From contig NZ_NGVS01000008.1 of NCBI RefSeq assembly GCF_002777975.1, positions 1 through 64,000 on the forward strand: DNA of 64,000 bases. The letters are read 5' to 3'. The notes under the pieces were generated by a model. It was not told the origin of the DNA. It saw only the letters and a program-made list of their open reading frames with translations, and did no database searches. Positions 7,926 through 17,743 of this stretch are shown piece by piece. Origin of the DNA: Shewanella carassii (lineage in GTDB: Bacteria > Pseudomonadota > Gammaproteobacteria > Enterobacterales > Shewanellaceae). Position numbers and translations under genes: made by a program. Numbering within the stretch: the stretch's first letter is position 1; each line of letters opens with the position of its first letter.

Positions 7926-9422
7926 TTGATGATAGGCCCATGGTTGCTTTCTATCGCGTTAATCACAGTGTTTATTCTCCTTTTGTGGCGCCGCCAACGT
8001 CAAAAAGAGCGGCGTTTTATCAAACAGCTCGGCAAACAACTCGACAATCAGATAAAAGTGCGCGCACCACTTGAACTCCCTTGGGTGCCGGTCGCCTTCT
8101 ATGAGCTGGTCAATAGTCTGGAGAAGTTGCTGCTGGCCCTTCCGCCACCTGTGGGGAAAGATAAACTCACCGGCCTTGCCAATAGGGTAGGGCTCAAGCG
8201 CAGCGTGACCGCCTTGATGCCGTTGCAACAGGGCACCATGGTGCTGCTGGATATCTACCGTTTCCGTTACGTTAATGACCTGTTCGGCTTTGCCTTTGGC
8301 GATCAGCTGCTTAAGTTGATTGCTGAGCGTTTGCAGGGGCTGCAACACGCGCCCAGATTGCTGGCGCGGATGAATGAAGATGAGTTTCTGCTGTACTATG
8401 AGCAGCATCAGACAGAGGAGGATCTGCATCGGCTGCGGGGACGGTTACAGGTGCCTTTTGATATTGATGGTACGCCGGTGAGTATCCGCATTCAGATGGG
8501 CTATCTGGATTTGCATGCCCATCATGCGGATCTCAGCCTGATGTTGCGCCGCCTGGATCTGGCGCTGAAAAAGGCCCGCAGTAGCCGAGACCTATTGGCC
8601 GGTTATCAAACGGGTGAAGACAGCATTCAAATGCGCGAGCTGGAGATCATCAACAGCTTGCCCAAGGCATTGAAGACCGGGCAGTTGTATCTGGTTTATC
8701 AGGCCAAAGAAGAGGTAAGCAGCGGCCTTTGTCGCCAAGTTGAAGCGCTTATTCGCTGGGAACATCCCAAATTCGGTGCTATTTCCCCGGCCGAGTTTAT
8801 TCCGTTGGCTGAGTATTCCGGCATGATAGGCTTAGTGAGTCAGTGGGCACTGGAGCAGGTGATGCAACAGCAGTGCAAGTGGCGTAGTGGTGGCTTCAAG
8901 GTGCGGATTGCACTTAACCTTTCGGCGCAGGATCTCAATAACGGCTGCATGCTGCAGGAGATTGAACGCCAATTGCAGCATTATCAGTTACCGGGTGAGG
9001 TACTGGCGATAGAGATCACCGAGAGTAGCCTGATGGCCGATCTCGAGCAGGCGATAAAAATCCTGGAGCGGCTGCGGCAACTGGACATTCGCCTGGCGAT
9101 AGATGACTTTGGTACCGGGCACTCGTCGCTGGCCTACTTGAAAAATCTGCCGGTAGATGAAGTTAAGATCGATAAGGCGTTCAATGAAGAGCTGCTTAGC
9201 AACAGTAATGCCAAACATATCATGCGCGCCAGTATTCAGATGGCCAAGTCGCTGGGGTTTGAGGTCACTGTTGAGGGGGTCGAGTCGATGGCACTGAAAC
9301 AGATGCTGATCTCCCTGGGAGCCGATCAGCTGCAGGGGGATATTGTCGCCAAACCCAAGACGGCGCCCGAGCTTGAATATTGGTACGCCAAGCACAGCAT
9401 GCAAACCAAGACGGTGAGCTGA
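7926..9422 (+). CDS. Membrane GGDEF/EAL protein, likely a c-di-GMP phosphodiesterase
   Basis: One N-terminal transmembrane helix (about residues 3-20) is followed by a GGDEF domain (about 80-235) and an EAL domain (about 250-490). The GGDEF signature is replaced by NEDEF, so cyclase activity is unlikely. The EAL domain looks intact: VEALIRW, NLSAQDL, EITES, DDFGTGHSS, VKIDKAF and VEGVE supply the usual metal and catalytic residues. The expected job is hydrolysis of c-di-GMP, perhaps tuned by the dead GGDEF half. Translation may start at TTG 7926 (nine bases after GGAG) or at the adjoining ATG 7929. It sits directly downstream of the HDOD gene. Confidence 0.88.
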   Translation: MMIGPWLLSIALITVFILLLWRRQRQKERRFIKQLGKQLDNQIKVRAPLELPWVPVAFYELVNSLEKLLLALPPPVGKDKLTGLANRVGLKRSVTALMPLQQGTMVLLDIYRFRYVNDLFGFAFGDQLLKLIAERLQGLQHAPRLLARMNEDEFLLYYEQHQTEEDLHRLRGRLQVPFDIDGTPVSIRIQMGYLDLHAHHADLSLMLRRLDLALKKARSSRDLLAGYQTGEDSIQMRELEIINSLPKALKTGQLYLVYQAKEEVSSGLCRQVEALIRWEHPKFGAISPAEFIPLAEYSGMIGLVSQWALEQVMQQQCKWRSGGFKVRIALNLSAQDLNNGCMLQEIERQLQHYQLPGEVLAIEITESSLMADLEQAIKILERLRQLDIRLAIDDFGTGHSSLAYLKNLPVDEVKIDKAFNEELLSNSNAKHIMRASIQMAKSLGFEVTVEGVESMALKQMLISLGADQLQGDIVAKPKTAPELEYWYAKHSMQTKTVS

Positions 9423-9453
9423 ACGATTGGCTACAGGCCTAAGCCTGCCGTCG

Positions 9454-9876
9454 CTATGCTGTTAACTGTGTCCCCAACTGTTCGAGTAGGGTTACCGGCA
9501 TGGGGCAAAGCTGGCGCTGACTATTCATACACACCATTTCTACCCGGCCACTGACAGCCGCTCTGGCGGCATTTTCACGCCAGATCTCCTGCTCCCACAC
9601 TGTGCGGTATTTGCTTTCGAAGGCAAAGCGGGTACGGACATCCAGGATATCGGCAAATTCGACCCCTTCCTGACAGGTGAGCTCGGAGCGGTAGACCGCA
9701 AAACCTATTCCATCCGAATGCCACAGGCGTTTGAGTTCATTGGCCCCTATGACCTGTTCACGGGCGCGCTCGAAGTACTTCAGAAAATTGGGGTGATACA
9801 CCACGCCGGAAAAATCCGTGTCTTCGTAGTAGATCTGCAATTGAAAATGAAACCATGGGCTGAAGCTGAGCTGCAT
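9454..9876 (-). CDS. YbgC/FadM-like acyl-CoA thioesterase
   Basis: A 140-residue single hot-dog-fold thioesterase of the 4-hydroxybenzoyl-CoA thioesterase family, expected to hydrolyse acyl-CoA. The signature YEDTDFSGVVYHPNFLKYFE (about residues 17-36) carries the catalytic Asp and the conserved HPNF segment. No tol-pal genes adjoin it, so it is probably not the classical tol-linked ybgC. The real substrate is unknown. It converges with the GGDEF/EAL gene and lies downstream of a solute-binding-protein gene on the same strand. Confidence 0.82.
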   Translation of the reverse strand: MQLSFSPWFHFQLQIYYEDTDFSGVVYHPNFLKYFERAREQVIGANELKRLWHSDGIGFAVYRSELTCQEGVEFADILDVRTRFAFESKYRTVWEQEIWRENAARAAVSGRVEMVCMNSQRQLCPMPVTLLEQLGTQLTA

Positions 9877-9936
9877 GCAAATACCTGTGATTGAGTCGCG
9901 CCAGGCAGTTTAGCACTCACGTCGGTAAAGGTCAGC

Positions 9937-10689
9937 TCAGAAGCGACCGCTGCTGATGATCTGCTGATATTGACCACTTTGTTTCATCTGTCTCAGTCCT
10001 TCATCCAGTGCCTTGGCTAACTTTGGAGAGGAGGCATTTTGCAGCGAAAATGCCAGGAATATTCGGCTCTGATGGTTGGAAAAGGCTGGCAGAATATCCT
10101 CTTCAACCCTCATACGTTGGATAAAGCCTTCGGCCACCTTATCAAACATGATGGCGGCATCGATACGATTGAGCAGCAAGAGATTGAGCAGTTGCTCCTG
10201 ACTGGCAACCTGTACCAGTTGCAACTGTTTGCCCAGCTCAGAAAACTCATCACCGTATTCATAGCCCTTGATAATCCCAACCACGCTGCCCTTGGGTAAT
10301 TGCCATTTGTTTTGGGCATTCAGTGGCCGGTTTTTGTTGTAGTAAAAAGAGGCGTTGGCGATAAACAAAGGCTCTTCGCCAAACAGAAAATCCGCTTCTG
10401 TGCTGCGCTCACGAGTCACATTGAACACTCCGTGTACCTTTCCCTTTCGGGCCATCATTAAGGCTCTGGAGTAGGGCACTACCAAGCTTTCTACTTGAAT
10501 ATGTTCAATGGAAAAAGCCGCGGCGATCAGTTGATGAGACAGGCCTCGCCCGGTTCTGTCGGCGAAGGGAGGCCAGCTGTCTTCGGCGGCGAGTAAGACT
10601 TTTTTCTGGGGGGTTGCCCTGGTTGACTCGGTAGGTAATATGCAAAGAAAACAAATTAATACAGCTATTATTCCAGATCTCATTCTCAT
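9937..10689 (-). CDS. Periplasmic solute-binding protein, family 3 type
   Basis: A 250-residue protein with a signal peptide (about residues 1-26) followed by DSWPPFADRTGRGLSHQLI, the usual start of an amino-acid-type (SBP_bac_3) binding domain. The second lobe has the typical LLLNRIDAAIMFD segment. No ABC permease or ATPase gene is next to it. It may work with a remote transporter, or as one of the orphan polar-amino-acid-like periplasmic proteins common in Shewanella and Vibrio. The ligand is unknown. Confidence 0.75.
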   Translation of the reverse strand: MRMRSGIIAVLICFLCILPTESTRATPQKKVLLAAEDSWPPFADRTGRGLSHQLIAAAFSIEHIQVESLVVPYSRALMMARKGKVHGVFNVTRERSTEADFLFGEEPLFIANASFYYNKNRPLNAQNKWQLPKGSVVGIIKGYEYGDEFSELGKQLQLVQVASQEQLLNLLLLNRIDAAIMFDKVAEGFIQRMRVEEDILPAFSNHQSRIFLAFSLQNASSPKLAKALDEGLRQMKQSGQYQQIISSGRF

Positions 10690-10873
10690 CCTTTGATTGA
10701 GGCGCCCGGTTTGTAATGGTCAAAAATAGTACCTGAGTCTTAGTCTTTTCGATAGTCTCTGTGAGACAAGTTTTTGAGTTGTGAGCTTGGCGACATTTAC
10801 GCCATACGGGTTTGCATTTTAACAAGCATTAGATTAATCTCATTAAAATTTTTCTAATGGATGAGGTAGTACC

Positions 10874-11299
10874 ATGGCAGAAAAGATCATTGAACTCGAA
10901 ACCAAAATGGGTAAAGGCTGGAAAGTAACAGCGCAGGTGCGTGAGCATACCTTGGTCATTGACCAACCGACGGCCGGTAACGAAGGGGCCAATCCGCTTG
11001 AGACTTTCCTGTTTTCTCTGGGCGGCTGTATTTCGGCTATCGCCAGAATGGTGGCCAGAGAGCAGAAAATCGATCTCAGGGGCATGAACATCAAGGTACG
11101 TGGCGAGATGAATTCCGATGGTTTGCTTGGGAAACCCAGCGAGGATCCGGTCGGGTTTCGCCGAATTACCCTGGATGCCGATATCGATGCCGACTTGACA
11201 GCAGAGCAGAAGCAGCAGTTTCTCGATACTGTCTGCAATCGCTGTCCCGTGCATGACAACCTGTTGAGCGCTTCCAGAGTAGAACATCAAAGTCTCTGA
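10874..11299 (+). CDS. OsmC/Ohr family protein
   Basis: A 141-residue member of the OsmC superfamily, whose members reduce organic or hydrogen peroxides through two cysteines. Cys52 in the LGGCISA motif and Cys124 in CNRCPVHD match the reactive pair; there is an extra Cys121. The sequence is closer to the general 'OsmC family' (YhfA-like) group than to Ohr, so a peroxidase role is an inference. The ATG follows a GAGG-type ribosome site. It is a single gene ending at a strong terminator. Confidence 0.85.
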   Translation: MAEKIIELETKMGKGWKVTAQVREHTLVIDQPTAGNEGANPLETFLFSLGGCISAIARMVAREQKIDLRGMNIKVRGEMNSDGLLGKPSEDPVGFRRITLDADIDADLTAEQKQQFLDTVCNRCPVHDNLLSASRVEHQSL

Positions 11300-11324
11300 G
11301 TGCTGTCGGGCATTTTTTAACAGA

Positions 11325-11354
11325 CAAGGGATGCCGCATGGCATCCCTTGTTTT
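11325..11354 (+). terminator. Terminator of the OsmC gene, shared with the RND operon
   Basis: CAAGGGATGCC pairs perfectly with GGCATCCCTTG over a four-base loop, followed by TTTTA. It lies between convergent genes and may serve both. Confidence 0.85.
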
Positions 11355-11383
11355 ATTGAGGCTTTCGATTGTTCCAGACAGGA

Positions 11384-14300
11384 TTAATCTGAACCTGAGC
11401 CTATGTTTATCTGCGCCTGCTGCCGGGCGATAGCGGCATTGAGCCTGTCTTTGACATGGCCGGGCGACTTGGTGTTATAGGACAAGAGTCGATACATGGC
11501 CGGGATCACCAACAGGGTGACAAAGGTCGCAAACGCCATACCGAAGAACACCACAGTACCCACGGCAATACGGCTCTCAGAGCCGGCACCGGTGGAGAAG
11601 ATCAGCGGGATCGCGCCGACAATCGCGGTGAAGGAGGTCATCAGGATCGGCCGCAAACGCCGCGCCGAGGCATCGATAACCGCCTGTTCGAAGGCCAGCC
11701 CCTTGTCTCGCAGTTGGTTGGCAAATTCGACTATCAGAATACCGTTCTTGGTTACCATGCCTATCAACATGATCATCCCTATCTGGCTATAGAGGTTGAG
11801 CCCTTGTTGTGTCAGCCACAGGCCAAGGAAGCCGCCGAATACCCCCATGGGGACGGTCAACATCACCACCAGTGGGTTGATAAAGCTTTCGAACTGAGCC
11901 GCCAGCACCAGATAAACCACCAAGAGGGCCAAACCGAATACCAGCAGCATGCTGCTCTGGTTTTCCTTGAAGTCTTTCGACTCACCTGTATAGCTGATAC
12001 TGATATCACCGGGCAGGGATTCAATCGCCTTGGCGTCGAGGAAATCCAGTGCTTCCCCCAGAGTGGCGCCATCCATGAGGTTAGCCTTGATGGTGATGGA
12101 TTTTTGCTTATTGGTATGGCTCAGTCGCTGCGGCGAGGCCACTTCTTCGATATGCGCCAGGCTGTCGAGGGTAACCAGCTCGCCCTTGCTGGTCCGCATA
12201 TAGATCTGGCTGAGGTCGCTCATGCTGCTGAACTGTTTTTCATCCCCGCGCACGTAGACATCATACTCTTCACCCCTGTCCACATAGGTGGTTTGTTTGC
12301 GGCCGCCGAGCATCACCTCCAGGGTTTCCGAAACATCGGCAACACTGACACCAAGCTCTGCCGCCCTTTGTCTGTCAACCGTGACCAGAAGCTCAGGGGT
12401 GGTTTCGGCATAATCGAGATCGGCGCCGCGCATCAGGCCGCTGCTGTTGGCCTCCTGTTGCAGCAGCTGTGCCCATTTGAACAGCTCTTTATAGTCGGAT
12501 CCGCCGATCACAAACTGCACTGGCTCACTGGAGCGGCCACGGAAGCCGGGTAACATGGGCCGCACCATCACATCGGGAATATCTTTCAATACCTGGGCTA
12601 TCATCACCAGCGCCTGATCGGCGTTGATATTCCTGTCTTTCCAATCCTCGAGCTGCATGATCACAAAACCTGTCTGATCACCGGCGCGGCCACCAAAGGC
12701 CGGCGCCTGCACACTGAAGGACTTGAGCACGCCCTGGCCCAGCAGCGGCATCAGCCTATCCTGTACTATGTCCATGTTGGCTGTCATGCGGTTATAGCTG
12801 GTGCCTTCGGCGCCCTTGATAAAGGCGAAGATCACCCCGCGGTCTTCCTGCGGTGCCAGCTGTGCAGGGATATGGTTTACCAGCAAGGCACTGCCGCCGA
12901 TACAGGCGAGGATCACCAAGGGCGCCGCAACCTTGTGACGTATGGCAATGGCCACCATGGCGCGATACTTAAGCTCGAGCGCGGCAAAGAAGCGATTCAA
13001 GGCGCGGTTGAAGGCGTTGGGTTTGACATTGGCCTTGAGCAACTGGCTGCTGAGCACAGGTGTCAGTGTCAGCGCGACCAGGGATGAGAACAGTACAGAC
13101 ACCGCCAGCAGCACGGAAAACTCGGTGAACAGCAAGCCGACCATGCCTTCCATAAAGGAGATGGGCAGAAATACCATCACCAATACCGCCGTGGTGGCAA
13201 TAACGGCAAAGCCCACCTCGCGGGTGCCCTTGTAGGCGGCCAGCAGCGGATCTTCCCCGCGCTCTATGTGGTGAAAGATATTTTCTACCACCACAATGGC
13301 GTCATCCACCACCAGTCCTATGGCCAGGATCAGTGCCATCAGGGTCAGCAGGTTGATGGAAAAGCCCAAGAAGTAGGCGGCCATAAAGGCCGAGATTAGC
13401 GAGACCGGCACAGTCACAGCAGGAATAAGCGTTGCCCGCAGCTGGCCGATAAAAATATACAGCACCAGCAGTACCAGCGCCGCCGTGATATAGAGGGTGT
13501 AATACACCTCATCTATGGCCTGATCGATAAACACGGTCGAGTCGTAGTCCACATACAGCTGGGTACCGGCCGGCAGAAACTTTTGCAGTGCGTCCACCTG
13601 CTTGTAGACATCTTTGGCGACATCCAGCGGGTTGGCATCCGATTGCGGCACTATCCCCAGGCTGAGGTTGACTATGCCGTTGCTCTTGAAGGTGGAGTTC
13701 TCATTCTCGGCGCCGACAAACACTTCGGCCACATCCTTGAGATAAACCGGCGAGCCGTTTGCGCTGCTGACCTGCAGATAGTCGAACTGTTCAGGACTCA
13801 GATAGAGGCGGGCGGTGCGCACCGTCATCACTGTGGTGTCGTTACGCAGCTCGCCGCCGGGGGATTCCATATTCTCCGCCTTCAGGGCTGCAAGGATATC
13901 CTGCACAGTGACATTGCGACCGGCCATCTGCTCAGGCTTGAGGCGCACATACATCACCTTGTAGAGGCCACCTGATATATCCACCGAGCTGACCCCTGTG
14001 ATCAGGTTGAACTTGTCTTCCAGCACCCGGCGGGAATAGTCAGTGAGCTGGGTACGATCCATCTCGCTGGAGCTCAAGTTGACATAGATGGAGGGCTCGC
14101 CCGAGCCGTTGTCTTTGGAGACTATCGGATCGTTGGCCTCTTCCGGCAGCCTGCGCTGCGCCCGGGCCACGGCATCACGGACATCGCTCACCCCTTCGGT
14201 GAGGTTCCAGCCCAATTTGAAGGTCACTGTGATCCGCGACATGCCGTTGCGGCTCACCGAGGTGATTTCATCGATACCGCTGATGCCTGTCAGCTCATCC

Positions 14301-14503
14301 TCAAGGTTTTTGGTGACCTGACTCTCCATGATAGAGGCGCTGGCCCCTTCATAGGTGGTCATCACTGTGACGACCGGGCTCTCCACATCCGGCATTTCCC
14401 GCACCGACAGCTTGCTGAAAGACACCAGACCAAAGACACACAAAAGCAGGCTCAGCACTATGGCACTGATCGGCCGTTTGACCGAGACATCGGATAACAA
14501 CAT
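11384..14503 (-). CDS. RND efflux pump inner-membrane transporter (AcrB/MexF-like)
   Basis: A 1039-residue proton-driven exporter of the hydrophobe/amphiphile efflux (HAE1) family, trimeric in the inner membrane. It has the usual duplicated plan: TM1, a large periplasmic loop, TM2-6, a second loop and TM8-12. The proton-relay pair Asp-Asp is in GLVVDDAIVVVENIF in TM4. The ATG overlaps the stop of the adaptor gene by one base (TGATG), so the two are translated together. No outer-membrane TolC-type gene and no regulator is next to it; the pump probably shares a TolC encoded elsewhere. Substrates cannot be read from the sequence. Confidence 0.92.
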   Translation of the reverse strand: MLLSDVSVKRPISAIVLSLLLCVFGLVSFSKLSVREMPDVESPVVTVMTTYEGASASIMESQVTKNLEDELTGISGIDEITSVSRNGMSRITVTFKLGWNLTEGVSDVRDAVARAQRRLPEEANDPIVSKDNGSGEPSIYVNLSSSEMDRTQLTDYSRRVLEDKFNLITGVSSVDISGGLYKVMYVRLKPEQMAGRNVTVQDILAALKAENMESPGGELRNDTTVMTVRTARLYLSPEQFDYLQVSSANGSPVYLKDVAEVFVGAENENSTFKSNGIVNLSLGIVPQSDANPLDVAKDVYKQVDALQKFLPAGTQLYVDYDSTVFIDQAIDEVYYTLYITAALVLLVLYIFIGQLRATLIPAVTVPVSLISAFMAAYFLGFSINLLTLMALILAIGLVVDDAIVVVENIFHHIERGEDPLLAAYKGTREVGFAVIATTAVLVMVFLPISFMEGMVGLLFTEFSVLLAVSVLFSSLVALTLTPVLSSQLLKANVKPNAFNRALNRFFAALELKYRAMVAIAIRHKVAAPLVILACIGGSALLVNHIPAQLAPQEDRGVIFAFIKGAEGTSYNRMTANMDIVQDRLMPLLGQGVLKSFSVQAPAFGGRAGDQTGFVIMQLEDWKDRNINADQALVMIAQVLKDIPDVMVRPMLPGFRGRSSEPVQFVIGGSDYKELFKWAQLLQQEANSSGLMRGADLDYAETTPELLVTVDRQRAAELGVSVADVSETLEVMLGGRKQTTYVDRGEEYDVYVRGDEKQFSSMSDLSQIYMRTSKGELVTLDSLAHIEEVASPQRLSHTNKQKSITIKANLMDGATLGEALDFLDAKAIESLPGDISISYTGESKDFKENQSSMLLVFGLALLVVYLVLAAQFESFINPLVVMLTVPMGVFGGFLGLWLTQQGLNLYSQIGMIMLIGMVTKNGILIVEFANQLRDKGLAFEQAVIDASARRLRPILMTSFTAIVGAIPLIFSTGAGSESRIAVGTVVFFGMAFATFVTLLVIPAMYRLLSYNTKSPGHVKDRLNAAIARQQAQINIGSGSD

Positions 14504-15594
14504 CAGTGAAGCTCCCCGGTCTGCTGTACTGCTTCGGCGGTCAAGGGCTTGACGCTGGCGCCATCACGAATATTCACCAGCCCCTGCACCACAATGCGAT
14601 CCCCCAGGCTGACGCCATCTGTGATCAGCACCAGATGTTCGACCCGGGCGCCCAGATGCACTTCGGTGCGGTGGGCTATGTTGTTTTCATCTATGCGATA
14701 GACATAGCGCTTGGTGCCGGAATACTCTAACGCCTGCACCGGCACTACCGCCTGGTGCAGTGGTGGGAAGGTCAGGGTGGCCGACAGCATCATGCCCGGT
14801 CTCAAGCGTTTGTTTGGGTTGTTGAATTCTACCCGCACCCTGACATTGAGGGTATCCGGGTTGACTCTGGGATCTATGGCAACCACCTTGCCCTGAAACA
14901 GTTGGCCGTTCCAGGCACTGCTGCTGCCTTGAACCTGCATGCCGACACTCAGTTGCGACAGATAAGACTCGGGTACCTGCAGATCGAGCCGCAGCAAGCT
15001 CAGATCATCGAGACTCAAGAGTTCGGTTCCCTGGCTCACCAGCTTGCCCTTGCTGAAATCCACCAAGCCCACTGTACCGGAAAAGGGAGCCCGCAGATGG
15101 TGGTAGGAAAGTTCGGCTCTGGCCGAGGCCAGCCTGGCTTCGGCGATACTGACGCTGGCGCGTTGGGCATCAATTTCTGTCTGGGTAATGGCGTTGCGGC
15201 CGATCAGTTTTTCATATTCGCCCAACTTACGCCGCTCATCGGCCAGATAAGATTCGGCTTCCATCACCGCCGCCTTGGCCTTGGACTCTTCCAAAACCAG
15301 CAAGAGATCACCCGCCTTCACCTCTTGATTGGAGCGCACCGCGATAGCGTCTATCTTGCCGGCGACTTGAGGCGCTATGGTGACCGAGCGCTCAGCTTCC
15401 AGCTTGCCAATCAGAGTCAGGGATTGCGCCAGGGACTGCTCAGTGACTGTGGCAGTAATCACGGGAACGGAAGCTTTTTTCATCCCCATGCCTGAGCCGG
15501 GTTTTTTGACGGTATTTTCTGCCGTTGGAGTCAATAGGAGATAGGTGGCCACACAAAGGCCAAGGACCAGGAGTCCTATGTAGCTTTTCTTCAT
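14503..15594 (-). CDS. RND efflux periplasmic adaptor (membrane fusion protein)
   Basis: A 363-residue adaptor linking the RND pump to an outer-membrane channel. It begins with a single membrane anchor (about residues 4-21) instead of a clear lipobox. The barrel-sandwich/lipoyl half comes next (RSNQEVKAGDLLLVLEE), then a short coiled-coil hairpin (about 105-160), the second lipoyl half (HHLRAPFSGTVG) and beta-barrel and membrane-proximal domains. It is the first gene of the operon. An inverted repeat at 15700-15724 in the upstream region could be an operator. Confidence 0.9.
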   Translation of the reverse strand: MKKSYIGLLVLGLCVATYLLLTPTAENTVKKPGSGMGMKKASVPVITATVTEQSLAQSLTLIGKLEAERSVTIAPQVAGKIDAIAVRSNQEVKAGDLLLVLEESKAKAAVMEAESYLADERRKLGEYEKLIGRNAITQTEIDAQRASVSIAEARLASARAELSYHHLRAPFSGTVGLVDFSKGKLVSQGTELLSLDDLSLLRLDLQVPESYLSQLSVGMQVQGSSSAWNGQLFQGKVVAIDPRVNPDTLNVRVRVEFNNPNKRLRPGMMLSATLTFPPLHQAVVPVQALEYSGTKRYVYRIDENNIAHRTEVHLGARVEHLVLITDGVSLGDRIVVQGLVNIRDGASVKPLTAEAVQQTGELH

Positions 15595-15699
15595 GGTGTC
15601 TTATCTGATTCCGGTAGAGATCCATTGCGGATCTTGAGGGCACCTATTTTACGTTAGCCTTATGCATAAAGCTGGTAAATGAGTGTAAAAAAGCGCAAA

Positions 15700-15724
15700 T
15701 TCCAGTACAAAAATGTGACTGGAA
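15700..15724. promoter_or_regulatory. Inverted repeat upstream of the RND operon
   Basis: TTCCAGT and ACTGGAA are separated by eleven bases, about 105 bases before the adaptor start codon. The spacing fits a dimeric repressor site. No cognate regulator is next to the operon, so this is tentative. Confidence 0.3.
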
Positions 15725-15784
15725 AATCGATTCACGTAACCGTCTCTGGCCTATGTTATTTGAATGAAGTGATGTTCAGGGAAT

Positions 15785-15816
15785 AAAAAAAACGGAGGCC
15801 GCTACCTCCGTTTTTT
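15785..15816 (-). terminator. Terminator of ettA (works in both directions)
   Basis: AAACGGAGG and CCTCCGTTT flank a six-base loop, with A-runs to the left and T-runs to the right, just past the ettA stop. Confidence 0.85.
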
Positions 15817-15847
15817 ATGTATGACTGTGGGTATAGCCCTTGAGGCC

Positions 15848-17515
15848 CTACTTGGTCATTCGCTTGTACTTGAGTCTGTGCGGCTCAATCACATCGGCAC
15901 CGAATTGGTTTTTCAGCCAGGCCGAGTATTCTGTGTAGTTACCTTCGTAGAAGTTAACCTGACCTTCGTCACGGTAGTCGAGGATGTGAGTACAGATACG
16001 GTCGAGGAACCAACGGTCGTGCGAGATCACCATGGCGCAGCCGGGGAATTCCAACAGCGCTTCTTCCAGTGCCCGCAGAGTTTCCACGTCCAGATCGTTG
16101 GTCGGTTCGTCGAGCAGCAACACGTTGCCGCCGGCTTGCAGCAGCTTGGCCAGATGCACCCGGTTACGTTCACCGCCGGAAAGTGAGCCGATGATCTTCT
16201 GTTGATCGCCACCACGGAAGTTGAAACGACCGACATAGGCGCGGCTCGGGATCTCCAGATTATTGATCCGCATGATGTCCTGGCCGCCGGAGATCTCTTC
16301 CCAAACCGTGTTCTTGTCGTTCATCGAGTCACGGAACTGTTCCACAGAGGCGATTTGGACTGTATCACCTATCTCGATTTCACCGCTGTCCGGTTGCTCG
16401 GCGCCACTGATCATTCTGAACAGGGTCGACTTACCGGCACCGTTGGCACCGATAATACCGACGATGGCGCCCTTGGGAACGCTGAAGCTTAAGTTGTCTA
16501 TCAGAACCCGGTCACCATAGCTCTTGGTGAGATTACGCACCTCAATCACCTTGTCACCCAGGCGAGGACCGGGCGGAATAAACAGCTCATTGGTCTCGTT
16601 GCGGCGCTGATAATCTGAGCTGTTCAGCTCTTCGAAGCGGGCCATACGGGCCTTGCCCTTGGACTGACGTCCCTTGGCACCCTGACGCACCCACTCCAAT
16701 TCCTTGGCAATCGTCTTTTGGCGGGCGCTTTCGCTGGCGGCTTCCTGCTTCAGACGGGCATCTTTTTGCTCCAGCCAGGAGGAGTAGTTGCCCTGCCATG
16801 GGATACCTTCACCCCGGTCCAGTTCCAGGATCCAGCCGGCGGCATTGTCGAGGAAGTAACGGTCGTGGGTAATGGCGACCACAGTGCCTGAGTATTCCTG
16901 AAGGAAATGCTCCAGCCAAGCAACGGATTCGGCATCCAGGTGGTTGGTCGGTTCGTCCAGCAGCAGCATCTCCGGTTTTTCCAGCAGCAGACGACAGATA
17001 GCCACCCGGCGACGTTCACCCCCGGAGAGCACCTCTACCTTGGTGTCCCATTCCGGTAGACGCAGGGCGTTGGCGGCGCGCTCGAGAATGTTGTCCAGAT
17101 TGTGGGCATCCTGGGCCTGAATGATGGCTTCCAGCTCGCCTTGCTCCTTGGCCAGGGCGTCGAAGTCGGCATCCGGCTCGGCATAGGCCGCATAGACTTC
17201 ATCCAGACGCTTGAGGGCGTTTTTGGCTTCGCTGACGGCTTCTTCTATGGTTTCCCGTACTGTCTTGTTGGGATCAAGTTGGGGCTCCTGGGGCAGGTAA
17301 CCTATCTTGAGTCCCGGCATGGGACGGGCTTCACCTTCAATTTCGGTGTCCAGACCTGCCATGATTTTCAACAGGGTGGATTTACCCGAGCCGTTGAGAC
17401 CCAGGACACCAATTTTGGCGCCGGGGAAGAAACTCAATGAAATATCTTTGAGGATCTGCTTTTTGGGCGGCACTATTTTGCCGACCCTCAGCATGCTGTA
17501 TACAAACTGAGCCAT
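15848..17515 (-). CDS. ettA: Energy-dependent translational throttle protein EttA
   Basis: An ABC-F ATPase that binds the ribosomal E site and gates the first elongation steps according to ATP/ADP level; it is soluble. The 555 residues hold two ABC domains: Walker A GLNGSGKST and GANGAGKST, signatures LSGGERRRVA and LSGGERNRVH, and Walker B LLLDEPTNHLD and LLLDEPTNDLD. The basic inter-domain linker (KGRQSKGKARMARFEEL) is present. The length equals that of E. coli EttA. It is transcribed alone, divergently from glyA. Confidence 0.95.
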   Translation of the reverse strand: MAQFVYSMLRVGKIVPPKKQILKDISLSFFPGAKIGVLGLNGSGKSTLLKIMAGLDTEIEGEARPMPGLKIGYLPQEPQLDPNKTVRETIEEAVSEAKNALKRLDEVYAAYAEPDADFDALAKEQGELEAIIQAQDAHNLDNILERAANALRLPEWDTKVEVLSGGERRRVAICRLLLEKPEMLLLDEPTNHLDAESVAWLEHFLQEYSGTVVAITHDRYFLDNAAGWILELDRGEGIPWQGNYSSWLEQKDARLKQEAASESARQKTIAKELEWVRQGAKGRQSKGKARMARFEELNSSDYQRRNETNELFIPPGPRLGDKVIEVRNLTKSYGDRVLIDNLSFSVPKGAIVGIIGANGAGKSTLFRMISGAEQPDSGEIEIGDTVQIASVEQFRDSMNDKNTVWEEISGGQDIMRINNLEIPSRAYVGRFNFRGGDQQKIIGSLSGGERNRVHLAKLLQAGGNVLLLDEPTNDLDVETLRALEEALLEFPGCAMVISHDRWFLDRICTHILDYRDEGQVNFYEGNYTEYSAWLKNQFGADVIEPHRLKYKRMTK

Positions 17516-17743
17516 ATTGTTTCTCTGTTGTCCTGAACTGAGTTTTCCTAAACTGGCGGCAGTTTACCAATTTGCCAGGGCTCCTGCCAGATGCGGCCGG
17601 ATAGCGGCACCATTGTTCAGCAAATGAAACATAGTCATCTGCTGACACAAGGATTTTCATCATCCTGCGACTGGGATATTTGTCACACTCAGAGTAGAAT
17701 ACCGCGCAACCCTACCCATAAGATTTGCCAGCTGGAGTGACAG

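Noticed and set aside
11456-12553. 365-codon frame opposite the RND pump gene
   Set aside because: Shadow frame; His/Gln/Gly-rich mirror of a clear RND transporter.
17516-17743. Possible glycine riboswitch upstream of glyA
   Set aside because: No tandem aptamer-like conserved blocks are visible in the 228 bases.
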